Part shown: piece after piece, positions 22,425 to 25,151 of the stretch
Layout: every line of letters begins with the position of its first letter
Numbering within the stretch: position 1 is the stretch's first letter
Assembly: GCA_964346355.1 (NCBI GenBank)
Contig: CAYFUH010000024.1
Coordinates: forward strand, 1 to 25,151
Length of the DNA: 25,151 nt
From: UBA6115 sp964346355
GTDB taxonomy: Bacteria > Bacillota > Clostridia > Christensenellales > Aristaeellaceae
Direction: 5' to 3'
The notes under the pieces: model-generated
Told to the model about the DNA's origin: nothing
Database searches by the model: none
Seen by the model: only the letters and a program-made list of their open reading frames with translations
Program-made: the position numbers and the translations under genes

Positions 22425-25151
22425 TTGTTTCGATTCATGCACAAACGCACACAGCGCAAAGCCGCGCAGGAGATCCTGCTGGCCCGGGCCGAGAAGGAGC
22501 GCAACCTGTGGTCCACCATCAGTACCCTCACCCCGGATGAGGCCCTGGAGTTGATGGACAGCTCCAAAAGCGGCCTGTCCGAGTTTTTGGTGGAAGCATC
22601 CAGCGAATACTACGGCCCCAATGTCATCACCCAGGTCAAGCGGGAATCCCCGCTCAAGCGTTTTGCGCTCAGCTTTGTCAGCCCCTTTACCGGCATCCTC
22701 TTTTTGCTGGCGCTGGTCAGCTTCATCACCGACTATTCCATGATGCCCCACGGCCAGCGGGATTTAAGCACCGTGCTCATCATCCTGGTGATGATTTTGC
22801 TAAGCGGGCTGATGACCTTTATCCAGGAGTTCAGAGGCGATCAGGCCGCGCAGAAATTATCCGAATTGGTGGAGAACACCATCGCGGTCACCCGCAAGGG
22901 CGCGCCGCAAACAGAGATCCCCATGGATGAGGTGGTGGTGGGTGACATCGTGCACTTAGCCGCCGGGGACATGGTGCCGGCCGACCTGCGCATCCTGGAG
23001 GCCAACGACCTGTTCATCAACCAGAGTGCGATGACCGGGGAATCAGAGCCGGTGGAGAAGTCCGCTGCGCCGGTTGCGCCCGGTGAGCACACCGCGCAGA
23101 TGGAAATTCCCAACCTGGCCTTCATGGGCACCAACGTGCAAAGCGGCAGCGCCCTGGGCATCGTATATTCCACCGGGGATGAGACCGTGCTGGGCCAGAT
23201 GGCGGGGCACTTAAGCCAGGTTAAGCCCGAGCCCTCCGCCTTTGACAAGGGCCTGGCCTCCGTCAGCCGCATCCTCATCCGCTTCATGCTGGTGATGGTG
23301 CCCCTTGTCTTTGTGCTCAACGTGTTAACCAAGCGGGATGGGCTTAGCGCCTTCCTGTTTTCCATCAGCATCGCGGTGGGCCTCACCCCCCAGATGCTGC
23401 CCATGATTGTGTCCACGGTCTTGGCCCGGGGCGCTGTCGCCATGAGCCGCAAGGACACCATCATCAAAAATGTCAATGCCATCCAGAACATGGGCGCCAT
23501 GGACATCCTCTGCACCGACAAGACAGGCACCCTCACCCAGGACAAGGTGGTGCTGGAATACCACCTGGATATTGAAGGGGAGGAGGATCCCTATGTCCTG
23601 CGCCACGCCTTCCTCAACAGCTATTACCAAACCGGGCTTAACAGCTTGATCGATGAGTCCATCATCAAGCGCACGCACGAGGAGAGCGAGCAGGACGCCA
23701 GCCTGCGCTCTTTATCTGATACCTACACCAAGGTGGACGAAATCCCCTTTGATTTTGAGCGCCGCCGCCTGTCCGTCATGGTGAAGGACGAAAAGGATGA
23801 GCACCTGCTGGTCACCAAGGGCGCGGTGGAGGAGATGCTGTCCATCTGCGACCGCGTCCGCAGCGCCGGGCAGACGGTGCCCATGGACGACAGCCACCGG
23901 CAGCAGATTTTACACCTTGTGGACGAGCTCAACGATGACGGCATGCGCGTCATCGGCGTGGCCCTGCGCGATGACCCGCCGGGCGTGGGCCAGTTGTCCA
24001 AAGCCGATGAGGTGGGCATGGTGTTCATTGGCATCCTGGCCTTTTTGGACCCGCCCAAGGAAAGCACACAGGCGGCCCTGGAAGCCCTGCGGGAGCATGG
24101 CGTTGAAACCAAGATTCTAACCGGCGACAACGAGCGCGTCACCGCCAGCGTATGCAAGCAGGTGGGCCTCCCGGTTCAAAACATCCTAATGGGCGCGGAT
24201 GTAGACCAGATGGATGACGAAACCCTGTCAGACGCGGCCCTGCGCACACAGGTCTTTGCCAAACTCAACCCGCTGCAAAAAGCCCGCGTGGTCACCCTGC
24301 TGCGCGCAAGAGGCCATGTGGTGGGCTATATGGGCGACGGCATCAATGACGCGGCCGCCATGCGCGCCTCGGACGTGGGCGTGTCGGTGGACAACGCCGT
24401 AGACATCGCCAAGGAATCCGCCCAGGTTATCCTGCTCAAAAAGGACCTGATGGTGCTGGAGCGCGGGCTGATCGAGGGGCGCAAGGTGTACGCCAACCTC
24501 ATCAAGTACATCAAAATCACCGCCTCCTCCAACTTCGGCAACATGCTCTCCGTCCTGGTAGCCAGCGCCCTTTTGCCCTTTTTGCCCATGGCGGCCATCC
24601 ACCTTTTGCTGCTAAACCTCGTCTATGACATCACCTGCCTCACCCTGCCTTTTGACAATGTGGACCGCGACTACCTGCTCAAACCCCGCCAGTGGCAGGC
24701 GCACACCATCACCAGCTTTATGCTGCGCATCGGCCCGGTCAGCTCCATCTTTGATATCCTCACCTACGCGCTCATGTTCTTCCTCATCGCGCCCCAGGTG
24801 GTGGGCGCCCAGTGGAGCCAGCTGACCGCTGCCCCTGACAAAGCCCTGTTTATTGCCCTGTTCCAGGCAGGCTGGTTTGTGGTGAGCATGTGGACGCAAA
24901 CCCTGGTTGTGCATATGATCCGGACCGAAAAAATTCCCATTGTGCAAAGCCGCGCATCCCTGCCCGTCTGGGTGGTCGGCCTGCTGGGCTGCCTGGTGAT
25001 GACCCTCATCCCCTACACCCCGCTGGGCGCCACGATCGGCCTAGCCCCGCTGCCCTTTGTCTATTTCCTCTACCTGGCCGCCATCCTGGTGCTGTACATG
25101 GTCTTTGTCACCGGCGCCAAATGGCTGTATATCAAAAGGCACGGCGAATTG
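22425..25151 (+). CDS. mgtA: Magnesium-transporting P-type ATPase, 3' end beyond the window
   Basis: 909 codons are open to the last base without a stop, close to the full length of P3B Mg2+ importers (about 900). An N-terminal tail (LWSTISTLTPDEALELM) leads to helix pairs. MTGESEPVEK is the actuator motif, DKTGTLTQ gives the phosphorylated D365, KGAVEEML is in the nucleotide domain, TGDNERVTASVCKQVG and MGDGINDAAAM are the hinge motifs, and ANLIKYIKITASSNFGN with LLLNLVYDITCLTLPFDNVD are MgtA/MgtB membrane signatures. I chose TTG at 22425 because AAGGA lies 7 bases upstream; the first ATG (22437) is 19 bases from it. It starts 27 bases after lplA, so it is probably co-transcribed and lacks the long Mg2+-sensing leader known from Salmonella mgtA. 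Confidence 0.92.
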   Translation, partial: MFRFMHKRTQRKAAQEILLARAEKERNLWSTISTLTPDEALELMDSSKSGLSEFLVEASSEYYGPNVITQVKRESPLKRFALSFVSPFTGILFLLALVSFITDYSMMPHGQRDLSTVLIILVMILLSGLMTFIQEFRGDQAAQKLSELVENTIAVTRKGAPQTEIPMDEVVVGDIVHLAAGDMVPADLRILEANDLFINQSAMTGESEPVEKSAAPVAPGEHTAQMEIPNLAFMGTNVQSGSALGIVYSTGDETVLGQMAGHLSQVKPEPSAFDKGLASVSRILIRFMLVMVPLVFVLNVLTKRDGLSAFLFSISIAVGLTPQMLPMIVSTVLARGAVAMSRKDTIIKNVNAIQNMGAMDILCTDKTGTLTQDKVVLEYHLDIEGEEDPYVLRHAFLNSYYQTGLNSLIDESIIKRTHEESEQDASLRSLSDTYTKVDEIPFDFERRRLSVMVKDEKDEHLLVTKGAVEEMLSICDRVRSAGQTVPMDDSHRQQILHLVDELNDDGMRVIGVALRDDPPGVGQLSKADEVGMVFIGILAFLDPPKESTQAALEALREHGVETKILTGDNERVTASVCKQVGLPVQNILMGADVDQMDDETLSDAALRTQVFAKLNPLQKARVVTLLRARGHVVGYMGDGINDAAAMRASDVGVSVDNAVDIAKESAQVILLKKDLMVLERGLIEGRKVYANLIKYIKITASSNFGNMLSVLVASALLPFLPMAAIHLLLLNLVYDITCLTLPFDNVDRDYLLKPRQWQAHTITSFMLRIGPVSSIFDILTYALMFFLIAPQVVGAQWSQLTAAPDKALFIALFQAGWFVVSMWTQTLVVHMIRTEKIPIVQSRASLPVWVVGLLGCLVMTLIPYTPLGATIGLAPLPFVYFLYLAAILVLYMVFVTGAKWLYIKRHGEL

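Overview
This window looks like part of a metagenome-assembled genome of a fairly GC-rich, probably Clostridia-type member of the Bacillota. The reasons are strong AAGGAGG-type ribosome binding sites, some TTG and GTG starts, and a gene set of sugar/peptide ABC transporters, a BmrCD-type exporter pair, a lipoate-scavenging pair and a P-type Mg2+ ATPase. No rRNA, tRNA, CRISPR array, transposase or phage gene was found. Two runs of exactly 100 N (2222-2321 and 6421-6520) are scaffold joins. In each, the sequence just before the gap is repeated immediately after it (55 and 26 bases), so the contigs probably overlap and little or nothing is missing.

Region 1 (1-2221) is visibly more AT-rich than the rest and looks accessory. 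It holds the tail of a cut-off reading frame, a 346-residue HExxH metallopeptidase-like protein, and a transglutaminase-like cysteine protein on the minus strand. Two nearly identical REP-like double-hairpin repeats (about 1215-1293 and 2104-2181) flank the transglutaminase gene and double as terminators.

Region 2 (2342-6420, minus strand) is a complete multiple-monosaccharide ABC importer, chvE-mmsA-mmsB, with a recognisable sigma-A promoter. A palindrome overlaps its -35 box, and a stable hairpin follows chvE. Region 3 (6583-12035, plus strand) holds a CNNM/CorC-HlyC membrane protein and then a translationally coupled heterodimeric ABC exporter with one degenerate and one canonical ATPase half. 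Region 4 (12112-18436, minus strand) is a five-gene Opp/Dpp-type importer: binding protein, two permeases, two ATPases. It has a near-consensus promoter, a terminator-like hairpin after the binding-protein gene and a terminator at its end.

Region 5 (18487-25151, plus strand) is a tight gene run: rhamnulokinase (rhaB), dihydrolipoyl dehydrogenase (lpdA), lipoate-protein ligase (lplA) and a P3B Mg2+ ATPase (mgtA) that runs off the window. The window reads as carbohydrate/peptide uptake plus lipoate and Mg2+ housekeeping. Both importers have AATCGATT, the core of a possible LacI-family operator, at their promoters, which may place them under one regulator. Neither binding protein has a lipobox cysteine, which is unusual for a monoderm. 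I see no convincing undescribed multi-gene system. The best leads are the repeat-flanked transglutaminase, the HExxH protein, the shared operator and the non-lipidated binding proteins.
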